From positions 1 to 47,597 of the forward strand of contig CALUPQ010000047.1 of assembly GCA_944322695.1 (NCBI GenBank): DNA of 47,597 nt. The letters run 5' to 3'. The notes below the pieces were generated by a model. That model was not told where the DNA came from, did not search any database, and saw nothing but the letters and a program-made list of their open reading frames with translations. This stretch comes from an uncultured Mailhella sp. GTDB lineage: Bacteria > Desulfobacterota > Desulfovibrionia > Desulfovibrionales > Desulfovibrionaceae. A program made the translations under genes and the position numbers. Position 1 is the stretch's first letter. Each line of letters opens with the position of its first letter. Below are positions 8,763 to 17,889 of this stretch, in pieces.

Positions 8763-9876
8763 CTATCCACGGCTGTGCTCATGCTGCCAGAGAAGATAGT
8801 CCCTCAGGAAGCTATCAATGCGCCCGTTGAGCACGGCCTCCACGTCACCGCATTCGCTTCCGGTACGGTGGTCTTTTACAAGTCTGTAAGGCTGAAGCGT
8901 GTAGGTGCGTATCTGGCTGCCGAAGGCAATGGCGTCCTTGCCGGCATAGTCGGCCTGACGGGAGGCATCGCGCTTGCTCTGCTCATAGGCGTACAGACGG
9001 GCCTTAAGCACGCGCATGGCGCTTTCGCGGTTGCTCTGCTGCGAGCGTTCGTTCTGGCACTGCGCCACGATGCCCGTGGGAATATGGGTGATGCGCACGG
9101 CGGATTCCGTCTTGTTCACGTGCTGACCGCCGGCACCGGAAGCGCGGTACACGTCGATGCGAAGGTCGCATTCCCTGATTTCGATATTCGAAATTTCCCC
9201 GGCATCGGGAATGAGGTCCACGGAAGCGAAGGATGTGTGTCTGCGCCCGGAAGCGTCGTAGGGAGAAATGCGGATGAGCCGGTGTATGCCCTTCTCACCT
9301 TTGAGGAGGCCATAGGCGTTCTCTCCCTGCATGCGAATGGTCACGGATTTGATGCCGGCTTCTTCACCGGGCAGAAAGTCCACGATTTCCGCCTTGACGT
9401 GATGAGATTCTGCCCAGCGCAGATACATGCGTTCCAGCATTTCCGCCCAGTCCTGAGCCTCGGTGCCGCCGGCGCCCGGGTGTATGTCCAGAAGGGCGTC
9501 CATGTGGTCGGCTTCACCGCTGAGAAGCACCGTCATTTCCGTTTCCGTCAGGAGCTTCTCCAGAATGTCGGCCTGCTCGTTCAGCGTTTCCAGCGCCTCT
9601 TCCTCACCCTCGGACACGAAGCCGAGCCACTCCTCCATTTCCTCATAGCTGGCACGAAGTTCCCGGAAACGGGCCACTTCGGCCTCAAGACGGCTCTTTT
9701 CCCGGAGCACGGGCGTAAGAGCCTCCTGATTGGACCAGGCATCGGGACTGGAGATGATTCCCTCTATTTCTTCAAGGCGCGCCTCCCGCGTGGGCAGGTC
9801 AAAGACGCCCCCAGAGGGAATTGAACTGTTCGGAAAGGGCATGACAGCGAGAACGCAGTTCGGCCAGCTGAAGCAT
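8763..9876 (-). CDS. prfB: Peptide chain release factor 2, with programmed +1 frameshift
   Basis: RF2 recognises UGA and UAA in the ribosomal A site and triggers peptide release. Translation begins at the ATG at 9876-9874 (AAGGA upstream, 7-base spacing) and reads 25 codons to an in-frame TGA at 9801-9799. A +1 slip on CTT-TGA-C then joins the main frame, giving 370 residues. Catalytic GGQ is present in GAGGQHVNKTESAVRI, and the N-terminal region is the expected coiled coil. The tripeptide that reads the stop codon, SPF in E. coli RF2, is written SPY here (RISPYDASGRRHTSF), a change from Phe to Tyr. The gene follows lnt after 34 bases and probably shares its transcript. Confidence 0.97.
9798..9816 (-). 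promoter_or_regulatory. prfB autoregulatory +1 frameshift site
   Basis: Minus-strand sequence CTCTGGGGGCGTCTTTGAC. A GGGGG Shine-Dalgarno-like element sits a few bases before the slippery CTT codon, followed by TGA and C. This is the classical arrangement in which low RF2 favours the shift and restores RF2 synthesis. Confidence 0.95.
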
Positions 9877-9910
9877 AGTGATATCCTTTTTTATGCGGTA
9901 GTTATCATCG

Positions 9911-11614
9911 TTAACGATGGCTTTCGGAACATGAGCCGCCCTGCTTCTTCCGGCGAAACGCCGGATACGCCAGGGCGCAGAAAAGCGCGAGCGCAATGGA
10001 GGGCAGCCATGGATGAAGATAAAAGTAAGGCGTATGGCCCTGCAAGGCAAGAGCCGTCCCTGTGAGGCTTCCGGGCCTGAACAGGGCATACCCGTCCTCT
10101 TCCGAGCCCATGGCGTGACGCCCGCCCAGGGGGTCGAGCACCGCGGTGATGCCGCTGTTGGTGGCGCGCACAACATAGCGCCCCTGCTCCACCGCCCGCA
10201 TGAGGGCAAGCTGAAGATGCTGCATGGGAGCGGATGTATAGTCGTACCAGGCGTCGTTGCTGATGTTCAGAAGAACATCGGCGCCGTCCGCCACACGCCT
10301 GCGGGAAAGCTCCGGGAAGATGGCCTCATAGCAGACAAGCATGCCCATATCCACCTTCTGCCTGCCTGAAGGCTGCAGCGTGAACAGATGCTCTCCCTTT
10401 CCGGCCGTAAAACCGCCGAGCCCCTGCAGAAGAGGCTCAAACAGCTTCCAGTCGAAAACCGGAGGCAGGTACTCCCCGAAGGGAACAAGATGCTCTTTGT
10501 CATAGTGCCCGGCATCCCCCTCCGGCAGAAGCAGGAAAGCACGGTTGAACAGCGCCGTCGAGCCGTCCGGCCGACGCTCCACTCCCGGAGCGCCGAACAG
10601 CAGGGGAATCCCCAGTTCCTTCACGAAGGCACGCAGCTCCTGGGAAAGAGGCGCGGAAGGATAGGCAAACGGCATGGCCGTTTCCGGCCAGAGCAGAAGG
10701 TCCGGCAGCGCAGGAGCGAGGGTACGGTCCTGTGGTCCGCCGACGCTGCGCCCCATGGAGGCGGCGAGTCCTGCCGCCGCATCGCCTTCCCTTCCTGCGG
10801 GAAGCGCCCGCATGTCGGCCCGGACGCCTTCAAGACTGAGGCGGATGTAGCTCTCCAGCGTGTGCAGCTGATATTCGGGCGACCATTTCACATCCTGCCG
10901 CACGCTGCCCTGCACCAGAGTGAACGTGACCGGAACCCCGCTGGAGGCCAGCTTTTCCGGCAATGCTGCAAGACGCCATGCTCCGAACGCGACGAAGCAA
11001 ATCACGATAAGCGCCGCTCCTGCGCTCATGAGCGCGCCCTCGCGCATTCCGTGGCCGCCACGGCAGCGCAGAAGCCCCTCGCAGGCAAGGCAGGCCACCA
11101 TGGCGAGCAGGCCGGAAAAGCCGTAGGTTCCAAGCACGCTGAGAGGCTGCATGAAGAGCGGCCACGCGGCAAGTCCCGAAGAAAGGGTAAGCCAGGAAAA
11201 ACCGGTGCAGAACCAGCCGCGCGTCCATTCCAGAAGAAACCAGAGCAGCCCTGCGGCCACACAGCGCCGCCACGACGGCAAACCTTCAAGCCTCGCCACG
11301 ACCCAGGCGAACAGTCCGCCCCACAGCGCCACGTACATGCCGAGCAGTATGGAGCACGGCGCAGCCAGAATCCACGGGAAGCCTCCGTACATGTGGGCGG
11401 CCACGGCTATCCAGTACAACGCTGCCGCCGCTCCGGGAATGCCCGCGCACCAGCCGAGCCGGAACGGCACGCCGCTGCGGGCGGCCACCCAGAGGCACGC
11501 GGGGTAGCCGAGCATGACAAAAGGCAGGTGGCAAAACGGATTGGGCGTTCCAAAAAATACGGAAAGTGAGGCGACGAGCGTGAGCAGCACGCAGCGCCGC
11601 AGAGAAAACGTCAT
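9911..11614 (-). CDS. lnt: Apolipoprotein N-acyltransferase
   Basis: Inner-membrane enzyme that adds the third acyl chain to the N-terminal Cys of lipoproteins. The 567-residue protein has about six hydrophobic segments in its first 215 residues, followed by a periplasmic nitrilase-type domain. The catalytic triad is visible as Glu311 (LLWPETAMP), Lys373 (DKEHLVPFGEYLPP) and Cys428 (LVCYEAIFPELSR). A final hydrophobic segment near the C-terminus completes the family layout. Its ATG overlaps the comM stop (ATGA at 11614-11611), so the two are translationally coupled. The lipoprotein at 30078 would be one of its substrates. Confidence 0.96.
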   Translation of the reverse strand: MTFSLRRCVLLTLVASLSVFFGTPNPFCHLPFVMLGYPACLWVAARSGVPFRLGWCAGIPGAAAALYWIAVAAHMYGGFPWILAAPCSILLGMYVALWGGLFAWVVARLEGLPSWRRCVAAGLLWFLLEWTRGWFCTGFSWLTLSSGLAAWPLFMQPLSVLGTYGFSGLLAMVACLACEGLLRCRGGHGMREGALMSAGAALIVICFVAFGAWRLAALPEKLASSGVPVTFTLVQGSVRQDVKWSPEYQLHTLESYIRLSLEGVRADMRALPAGREGDAAAGLAASMGRSVGGPQDRTLAPALPDLLLWPETAMPFAYPSAPLSQELRAFVKELGIPLLFGAPGVERRPDGSTALFNRAFLLLPEGDAGHYDKEHLVPFGEYLPPVFDWKLFEPLLQGLGGFTAGKGEHLFTLQPSGRQKVDMGMLVCYEAIFPELSRRRVADGADVLLNISNDAWYDYTSAPMQHLQLALMRAVEQGRYVVRATNSGITAVLDPLGGRHAMGSEEDGYALFRPGSLTGTALALQGHTPYFYLHPWLPSIALALFCALAYPAFRRKKQGGSCSESHR

Positions 11615-13131
11615 ATCTGCCCCCTGTCGAGGACGCGGCAGCTGATGGCCTCCGCGATATGTGCAAGCGACAAGTCTTCCGCGCCTTCGAGGTCGGCAAT
11701 GGTTCTCGCCACGCGCAAAATACGGGTGTACGCTCTGGCCGAAAGCGCCAGGGCGTTGACGGCATTCCCCAGAAATTCGTGTTCCGCCTCGCCGAGCCTG
11801 CAGTATTCCTCAAGCATCCGTCCCGACAGGTCGGCGTTGGTACGGCAGTTCGTTCCCCTGTAGCGTTCCGTCTGTATGTCCCGTGCCCGCATCACCCTTT
11901 CGCGCACATGGGCGGAGCTGTCCGCAGGCCGTCTTGAACGGATTTCCTCATAGGAAACGGCCGGAACCTCCACGTGCATGTCTATGCGGTCCAGAAGAGG
12001 CCCGGAAAGTCTGGCCCGGTAACGGGCCTTCGCCTGGGCTGTACACGTGCACTCGTGACGCGCATCGGTGCTGTAGCCGCACGGACAGGGGTTCATGGCC
12101 GCAAGCAGCATGAAATCCGCCGGATAGGACACCGCATAGGCCGCGCGGGAAATGAACACCCTTCCCTGCTCCAGAGGCTGGCGCAGCACCTCCAGCGCCT
12201 GACGCTGGAACTCGGGAAGCTCGTCGAGAAAAAGCACGCCCCTGTGGGCAAGGCTCACCTCTCCCGGATGCGGAGGCACGCCTCCGCCGATGAGGGAAAC
12301 GCTGGAGTCGCTGTGGTGAGGCGTGCGGAACGGACGTTCGACTATAAGTCCCTTCCCGTCCAGCATGCGGGCCACGCTGTAGATTTTCGTCACTTCCAGA
12401 GACTCTTCCAGACTGAGCGGCGGAAGTATGCCGCTCATGCGTCGGGCCAGCATGGTCTTGCCGCTTCCCGGAGGACCGATGAACAGCAGATTATGGGCGC
12501 CGGCCGCCGCCACTTCCATGGCGCGCTTGGCCTTTTCCTGCCCCTTCACATCGGAAAGGTCGAGGACGAAATTTCCCTCTTCCTCCGCGCAGGAAGCCTC
12601 CACCGGAACCAGTTCGGTTCGCCCGGCCAGAAAGGCTGCGGCTTCCGCCAGCGTGCGCGGGGCGAACACGGACACTCCCTCGGCAAGAGCGGCTTCCGCT
12701 CCGTTCTCCGGAGCCACCAGGACGCCGCGGGCCTTTTCCTCCCTGGCCAGAAGCGCAAGAGAAAGCGCGCCCGGAACAGCCTTGAGTCTCCCGTCAAGAG
12801 AAAGCTCCGCGGCAAAGAACCAGCCCTGCAAGGCTTCGGCAGGAAGAGTCCCCGAGGCCGCGAGCAGACCGAGAGCCAGCGGCAAATCGTAGGCCGAGCC
12901 TTCCTTGCGCCTGTCCGCCGGAGCGAGATTGACGGTGATGCGCCCCGGAGGAAGTCGAAAACCGGAATTCTGCAGAGCCTTGAGCACACGCTCGCGTGAC
13001 TCGCGCACCGCGCCTTCGGCAAGCCCCACCATCACGAAGGAAGGCATTCCCTGCCTGCTGTAGTCCACCTCCAAATCAACCCTGAAGGCGTCCACCCCCT
13101 GAATGGCTCCGCAGGCGAGCTGTACTACCAT
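11611..13131 (-). CDS. comM: YifB/ComM-family Mg chelatase-like AAA+ ATPase
   Basis: Cytoplasmic hexameric helicase-type ATPase; the family member ComM promotes branch migration during natural transformation. The 506-residue protein has the N-terminal fold typical of the family (GLAEGAVRESRERV, VNLAPADRRKEGSAYDLP), Walker A at 219-226 (GPPGSGKT), Walker B around LFLDELPEF, and a Cys-rich insertion NPCPCGYS...ECTCT that looks like a metal site. The C-terminal helical lid ends with a YTRILRVARTIADLEG segment. It starts 8 bases after the lptD stop. Together with comEC it suggests a DNA-uptake capability, though no pilus genes are in view. Confidence 0.95.
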   Translation of the reverse strand: MVVQLACGAIQGVDAFRVDLEVDYSRQGMPSFVMVGLAEGAVRESRERVLKALQNSGFRLPPGRITVNLAPADRRKEGSAYDLPLALGLLAASGTLPAEALQGWFFAAELSLDGRLKAVPGALSLALLAREEKARGVLVAPENGAEAALAEGVSVFAPRTLAEAAAFLAGRTELVPVEASCAEEEGNFVLDLSDVKGQEKAKRAMEVAAAGAHNLLFIGPPGSGKTMLARRMSGILPPLSLEESLEVTKIYSVARMLDGKGLIVERPFRTPHHSDSSVSLIGGGVPPHPGEVSLAHRGVLFLDELPEFQRQALEVLRQPLEQGRVFISRAAYAVSYPADFMLLAAMNPCPCGYSTDARHECTCTAQAKARYRARLSGPLLDRIDMHVEVPAVSYEEIRSRRPADSSAHVRERVMRARDIQTERYRGTNCRTNADLSGRMLEEYCRLGEAEHEFLGNAVNALALSARAYTRILRVARTIADLEGAEDLSLAHIAEAISCRVLDRGQI

Positions 13132-13138
13132 GGCCGCC

Positions 13139-15556
13139 TCAGAAGTTCAGCCCCGGCAGCTCAAGGACGACCCGGTAGGAATTATCTCTGGCCTTGCTCT
13201 TGATGGAGCCGATGATATGGAAGCACTGATGGTAATAGCCGATGGAGAACTGACGTTCGTAGTTCTTGCCGGTATCGATATTGTCTTCCGTTCTGTAGTA
13301 CAGGGCTATCTTGTCCAGAGGACGAAGCGTGAACGTGTTGACGAGAAGACGCTGAGGCGTGGTGAAGTCCATGTCGCTCAGATTGTCGCGCTTCATCTCG
13401 TCAAGATAGTTGTAGTACTCGTTGCGGGTGCTGTACGACACGCTCCAGGAACCCCAGCGGGCATTGGAGAACGTGGCGCCGGTATCGCAGCGGGTCACCC
13501 CGTCGCCGTACATGGAAACATAAAGCCGGTTCCACAGGCTCATCCAGTTGACCGGACGTAATTCCAGGAAGGAATACGTATCCATCAGCGGCTTGCGGCT
13601 GTAAAGGTCGCGGTACTTCGTACGCCCGGCCTCGTCGATGTCGTATCCGGTGGCGATTTCCCAGCGCACGGGGTCGAAATAGGATTCGTTCGTCTTGTAG
13701 ACGCCGTTGGCCCCCGACACGCTCTCACGCCGGGCCGTAAGAATGTTGGTGAAGGAAAGCTTCACGCGCTGGGAAGGCTTGAGGCGGTCCTCCTCCTCGA
13801 ACATGGGGTTGTCGGACTGGTCCCTGTCCGGCGTCCATTCATAGCTCAGCCGGGGCTGAATCCGGTGCTGCAGGCCGGTCCAGCTGGTCTCGCCCACGTT
13901 CTCGGCCGTGGCCTCCAGCTTGTTTTCAGGCATGTCCCATATGCGGGACATCTGCGTAAAGGCGACGGCGCTCACGTCGGGAATGAAGCGGTCCTTCGTT
14001 CCGCCCCCGCGCGTCCAGCGCTGATTGTTGTCGAAATTCACGTGATTGCTGTTGTAGTATGTCTGACGGATACCGCCGCTCACAAGCAGAGAAGCTCCGG
14101 GCAGATTCACGGGCACGCTCAGCTCAGGGTGGATTTCCGTGCGCAGGCCGCGCACACCCTTGGCGCGGTACTCGTAGGTGCTCGACACCTCGCCCTGCAG
14201 TTCAAGCGGCAGATTTTCCAGCAGACGCCCCTTGAACAGGTAGGCGTTCACGGGAAGGCGCTGCACCGTGGTGTCCTCGCTGTGCGAAAGGTTGCCGTGG
14301 CCGAAGGAGGGGTCCTGCTCGTAGCGGAAGCCCACGGAAACCATGAAGCGGTCCCAGTCCTTATAGAGGAAACCTTCGCTCACACGGTTCTGGTCCACTT
14401 CCGGAAGGTCGCGGCCGAACATGTCGTAAAGCGCATCGCGGGAACTGTTGAAGCCGGTTCGCATATCGCGGAACTGACGCAGAAAGTTCTGGTCGGACGT
14501 ATAATCAAGGTTGTAGCGGTAACGCCAGCCGGAGTCGCCAAGGAAACCGTCACCCATGCCGCGCAGCCAGTAGCGCTCCTCGTTGGTGTTCACCTTGCCG
14601 TCGGTATCGTTGACGAAGTCTCCCGCCTCGGTACTGAAGGTATGCTTGTCGTAAAGTACGTCGAAGGCCAGCCAGGTCTTATCCTGGTCACGGGTGTGCG
14701 CACGGTATTCGATGCCGGGCATGAATCCCGCCTTGCTCATGTAGGTACCGTAGAAGGTCAAGTCCCGGCTCTCGTCAATCACCTGAAAATACGGCTGGGA
14801 AAAGAAGGTGCCGTTCAGACTGCTGTAGCCGAAGTCGGGCATGAGCAGACCGGACTGACGGGTCGTCTTGGCGGGAAGCACAAGATAGGGAGCATCCATG
14901 AGCGGGATGTCGAGAATGTTCAGCGTGGTATGGGAGAGCTTCGCGTAACCGTCGATTTCGATATCCGCCTGCTCCGCCTCCAGAGACCAGGCAGGGCGGT
15001 CGCCGTCACAGGCCGTGACCTTGGCGTCCTTGAAGCGGTAGCGGTCACCGAAGAGCTTGTCCACCTTCTCGCCCGTGACATACATGTGCGGCCCGGCGAT
15101 GAAGATGGAGCCGTCCTTGAGCCAGCCGGTACGGGAGGTGAGGTCGAACTCCGCCTCCGCCGCGTTCAGCATATCCCGACCCATGCGGACTTCCACGTTG
15201 CCTTTGACGAATATCCAGTTGGTGGTGGTGTAGTAGCGGGCGAAGTCCGCCTTCATGTAGTCTTCGCCCCGCTGAAGCAGCACATGACCGGAGGCTTCCA
15301 CAATCACGCCGTCATCCAGGCTCACGAGCGAATCGGCATTGAGAGTCCAGGGCACGTCACCGCGGGTATTCAGGGATTTCTGACCGCTGTCGGAAGCGGC
15401 CAGCGCCGAAGAAGAAAGACAAAGCAGAACCGTCAGTACGGTCGCCAGCACGCGAGACAGGGAAAAAGAAGGAGCGGCAGAAAAAAGCACGGCATATTCC
15501 GGGTTGCAAGACAGGGAAAGAGGCGGTAGAGGCAGGAACGGAACACAAAAAAACAC
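13139..15556 (-). CDS. lptD: LPS-assembly outer-membrane protein LptD
   Basis: Outer-membrane beta-barrel that, with the LptE lipoprotein, inserts lipopolysaccharide into the outer leaflet. It is up to 805 residues long. A signal peptide is visible (hydrophobic run ending SSSALAAS), then an OstA/LptA-like beta-jellyroll with repeated strands (ASGHVLLQRGEDYMKAD, FVKGNVEVRMG), then a long Tyr/Trp/Arg-rich barrel ending in ELPGLNF with a terminal Phe. The listed start at 15556 is a GTG without a good ribosome binding site, so the true N-terminus is uncertain; a second GTG lies closer to the signal peptide. comM follows after 7 bases. Confidence 0.93.
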   Translation of the reverse strand: MFFCVPFLPLPPLSLSCNPEYAVLFSAAPSFSLSRVLATVLTVLLCLSSSALAASDSGQKSLNTRGDVPWTLNADSLVSLDDGVIVEASGHVLLQRGEDYMKADFARYYTTTNWIFVKGNVEVRMGRDMLNAAEAEFDLTSRTGWLKDGSIFIAGPHMYVTGEKVDKLFGDRYRFKDAKVTACDGDRPAWSLEAEQADIEIDGYAKLSHTTLNILDIPLMDAPYLVLPAKTTRQSGLLMPDFGYSSLNGTFFSQPYFQVIDESRDLTFYGTYMSKAGFMPGIEYRAHTRDQDKTWLAFDVLYDKHTFSTEAGDFVNDTDGKVNTNEERYWLRGMGDGFLGDSGWRYRYNLDYTSDQNFLRQFRDMRTGFNSSRDALYDMFGRDLPEVDQNRVSEGFLYKDWDRFMVSVGFRYEQDPSFGHGNLSHSEDTTVQRLPVNAYLFKGRLLENLPLELQGEVSSTYEYRAKGVRGLRTEIHPELSVPVNLPGASLLVSGGIRQTYYNSNHVNFDNNQRWTRGGGTKDRFIPDVSAVAFTQMSRIWDMPENKLEATAENVGETSWTGLQHRIQPRLSYEWTPDRDQSDNPMFEEEDRLKPSQRVKLSFTNILTARRESVSGANGVYKTNESYFDPVRWEIATGYDIDEAGRTKYRDLYSRKPLMDTYSFLELRPVNWMSLWNRLYVSMYGDGVTRCDTGATFSNARWGSWSVSYSTRNEYYNYLDEMKRDNLSDMDFTTPQRLLVNTFTLRPLDKIALYYRTEDNIDTGKNYERQFSIGYYHQCFHIIGSIKSKARDNSYRVVLELPGLNF

Positions 15557-15620
15557 CCGCCGATGCGCCGGCCGAAAAGTACGACCGGAACCGGATGTTC
15601 CATAACATACAAATCGAGCG

Positions 15621-15644
15621 AAAAAAAGCCCCCGTACAGGGCTT
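15621..15644 (-). terminator. Terminator-like hairpin in the lptD leader
   Basis: Read on the minus strand: AAGCCC, loop TGTACGG, GGGCTT followed by more T residues, seven in all. It has the shape of an intrinsic terminator but lies upstream of lptD, in the divergent lptD/alr interval, where no minus-strand gene precedes it. Confidence 0.45.
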
Positions 15645-15681
15645 AACGCCGAACGCCCCCATGGGGAACGAGAGCCTTACC

Positions 15682-16800
15682 ATGATTCAGCCTTCATGCC
15701 GCGTGCACATCAACTGGGAAAATTTTTGTCATAATATCAATATATTAAATAAAAAAGGGCACAGCCTGATGCCCGTCATCAAAGCCGACGCCTACGGGCA
15801 CGGCGTGCTGAAGGCAGCCGCAGCGCTGGAAAAGCTCGGCATAGGCTGGGCGGCGACAGGAACGCTGGAAGAAGCGGCCGCCGTCAGAGACTCGGGCTTT
15901 TCCGGCAACGTCGTCGCCCTGCTCTCTCTCGTTCCCGATAAGGAACACGTCAGACTCGCCGTGGAAAAACGTCTGGTTCCCCTCATTCACAACCGGGAGG
16001 GACTGCACGCCGTCAAAAACGTCCTTGCCGAGCTGTCGCCCGACCGCCCTCTGGACATAGCCGTCAAAGTGGACACGGGCATGGCCCGTCTCGGCTTTAC
16101 TCTGGATGAGATGGAGAACGTGGCCGAGTTCCTCGCCGACTCTCCGTCCCTCAATCCTCTTGTTCAGGTTTCCCACTTTTCCGTAGCCGACGAGCCGGAA
16201 GAGGATGATTATACCTCCCGTCAGAGAGACATCTTTTCCCGCGCCGCGGCCGTCATGCACCGGCGCTTTCCCGCCATGCGCTGCTCCCTCGGCAACACCG
16301 CCGGGCTGGCGGGAAAACACTCCGACACCGACGACATCTGCCGCCCCGGCATAGCCCTGTACGGCTACAATCCGCTTTACGGCACCTCGCGGGAAAAGGA
16401 CTGCGCGGGCCTTCTGCCGGTCATGGAGGTCTCGGCACCTCTCGTCAACGTGCATCCGCTTCACAAAGGCGAAAGCCTGGGCTACGGACGCAGCTACGTG
16501 GCGACATCGGAGCGCCTCGTCGGCTGGGTGGCCATCGGCTATGCCGACGGGTACAGGCGCAATCCCGCCCCGGAAACCTGCATGTGCGTGAACGGCGTAC
16601 GCGTGCCTGTCATAGGTCGAGTGGCCATGCAGATGACCTGCATCGACCTTACGGACCTGCCCGTTCCCCCAGTTGCCGGAGATACGGTCTATGTGATGGG
16701 CGGCCCCGGAAACGCCGTAAGCGCACAGGACATCGCCGCCTGGTGGGGCACCATTCCCTACGAGGTCACCTGTCTGCTGGGCAAAAACAGGCTCGACTGA
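15682..16800 (+). CDS. alr: Alanine racemase
   Basis: PLP enzyme that interconverts L- and D-alanine for peptidoglycan. With the start at 15682 the protein has 372 residues, the usual length. PLP Lys34 lies in PVIKADAYGHG, and the second catalytic base, Tyr268, is in LGYGRSY of the C-terminal domain. Other marks are VKVDTGMARLGF, the NTAGL segment and RPGIALYGYNP. Two earlier in-frame Met codons exist (15595 and 15661). 15682 is chosen because a GAGAG sequence precedes it and the protein then begins just before the first barrel strand. It is divergent from lptD. Confidence 0.95.
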   Translation: MIQPSCRVHINWENFCHNINILNKKGHSLMPVIKADAYGHGVLKAAAALEKLGIGWAATGTLEEAAAVRDSGFSGNVVALLSLVPDKEHVRLAVEKRLVPLIHNREGLHAVKNVLAELSPDRPLDIAVKVDTGMARLGFTLDEMENVAEFLADSPSLNPLVQVSHFSVADEPEEDDYTSRQRDIFSRAAAVMHRRFPAMRCSLGNTAGLAGKHSDTDDICRPGIALYGYNPLYGTSREKDCAGLLPVMEVSAPLVNVHPLHKGESLGYGRSYVATSERLVGWVAIGYADGYRRNPAPETCMCVNGVRVPVIGRVAMQMTCIDLTDLPVPPVAGDTVYVMGGPGNAVSAQDIAAWWGTIPYEVTCLLGKNRLD

Positions 16801-16818
16801 GCAGCGTATTCCTGCTTC

Positions 16819-16849
16819 AAAAGGCGGCCTTCCAAGGTCGCCTTTTCAG
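16819..16849 (+). terminator. Terminator after alr
   Basis: Long hairpin AAAAGGCG (16819-16826) with CGCCTTTT (16839-16846); inner bases also pair (CCTT/AAGG). It starts 19 bases past the alr stop. Confidence 0.75.
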
Positions 16850-16944
16850 CTTCCGCCCGGTCGCCGCTCAGGCGACGGACAAAAAACGGCGACGGAGCAA
16901 AGCCGCCCTCTTTCTCTCGGAAGGAGACAGGGCAAAGAAACATG

Positions 16945-16969
16945 AAAGGGGCCTTTCGGCCCCTTTTTT
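16945..16969 (+). terminator. Second terminator between convergent alr and pyrD
   Basis: AAAGGGGCC, loop TTTC, GGCCCCTTT continuing to six T residues. It abuts the pyrD stop codon and could serve both strands, although the T tract favours the plus strand. Confidence 0.75.
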
Positions 16970-17889
16970 CATGCTTCAAGCGAGCCTCTGAAGCGGCTCA
17001 AATCGTCAATGCCCAGCTCCTCGCACAGGGCGGGAAGTTCGCGGATGATGCGGAAAATGGTTCCCGGGTCGCTGAAGTTCGCCGTTCCCACGGCTACGGC
17101 ATGAGCGCCGACAAGCAGAAACTCCAGCACGTCGCGCGCCGTACGCACGCCGCCCACGCCGATGATGGGAACCTGCACGACCTTGGAAATCTGCCATACG
17201 CAGCGCAAAGCCATGGGCTTGATGGCCGGTCCGGAAAGTCCGCCTATGACGCTCCCCAGCATGGGACGGCGGGTCATGACGTCAACGGCCATGCCCTGAA
17301 CGGTACCTATGCAGGATATGATGTCGGCTCCTGCGGCTTCCACGGCACGGGCGACTTCCACGATGTCCATAATCTGCGGAGAAAGTTTGGCAATGACGGG
17401 CTTGTTCCCCGCGCCGCGCTTCACCGCGTTGACGGCACGCGCCGCCGTGACCGGGTTCTGACAGAAGCGCTGTCCGCCTCTGTGGTCGTTGCGGCAGGAA
17501 AGATTCACTTCAAGGGCGGCAACTCCCCTCTCCGCCGAAAGAATGGACGCAAGTTCGGAAAATTCGTCCACGTTGGAAGCGTTGAGATTGGGAATGACCG
17601 GCACTTCCTGCCAGGGAAGCATGGGCAGAATCTCCCTGACGAAATGCTCCGCCCCGTCGTTCTGGGTACCCACGGCGCTCAGCATGCCCGAAGGCGTTTC
17701 CGCCACGCGGGGCATGGGCGAACCGGCACAGGGACGAAGGGTAAGACCGTTCGTGATGATGCCGCCGAGCATGGTAATGTCGCCGTAGGGACGATATTCA
17801 AGACCGCTGCCGAAAGTACCGGAAGCGCTGAGTACGGGATTTTTCAGGTCGAGACGACCGTCGGCAAGAGATACGTGAAAATCCATCAT
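16969..17889 (-). CDS. pyrD: Dihydroorotate dehydrogenase B, catalytic subunit
   Basis: Fourth step of pyrimidine synthesis: FMN-dependent oxidation of dihydroorotate to orotate. In class 1B enzymes the electrons pass to NAD through PyrK. The 306-residue TIM barrel shows NPVLSASGTFG at the N-terminus, the TNGLTL strand, IAKLSPQI, and the FMN phosphate segments IGVGGVRTARDVLEFLLVGA. The active-site loop is unusual: the catalytic Cys (residue 132) is in NLSCRNDH, where most members have SCPN, and the later segment that usually reads FGxDP reads RFCQNP. The start overlaps the pyrK stop (ATGA), and the pair forms the pyrK-pyrD operon. Confidence 0.93.
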   Translation of the reverse strand: MMDFHVSLADGRLDLKNPVLSASGTFGSGLEYRPYGDITMLGGIITNGLTLRPCAGSPMPRVAETPSGMLSAVGTQNDGAEHFVREILPMLPWQEVPVIPNLNASNVDEFSELASILSAERGVAALEVNLSCRNDHRGGQRFCQNPVTAARAVNAVKRGAGNKPVIAKLSPQIMDIVEVARAVEAAGADIISCIGTVQGMAVDVMTRRPMLGSVIGGLSGPAIKPMALRCVWQISKVVQVPIIGVGGVRTARDVLEFLLVGAHAVAVGTANFSDPGTIFRIIRELPALCEELGIDDLSRFRGSLEA

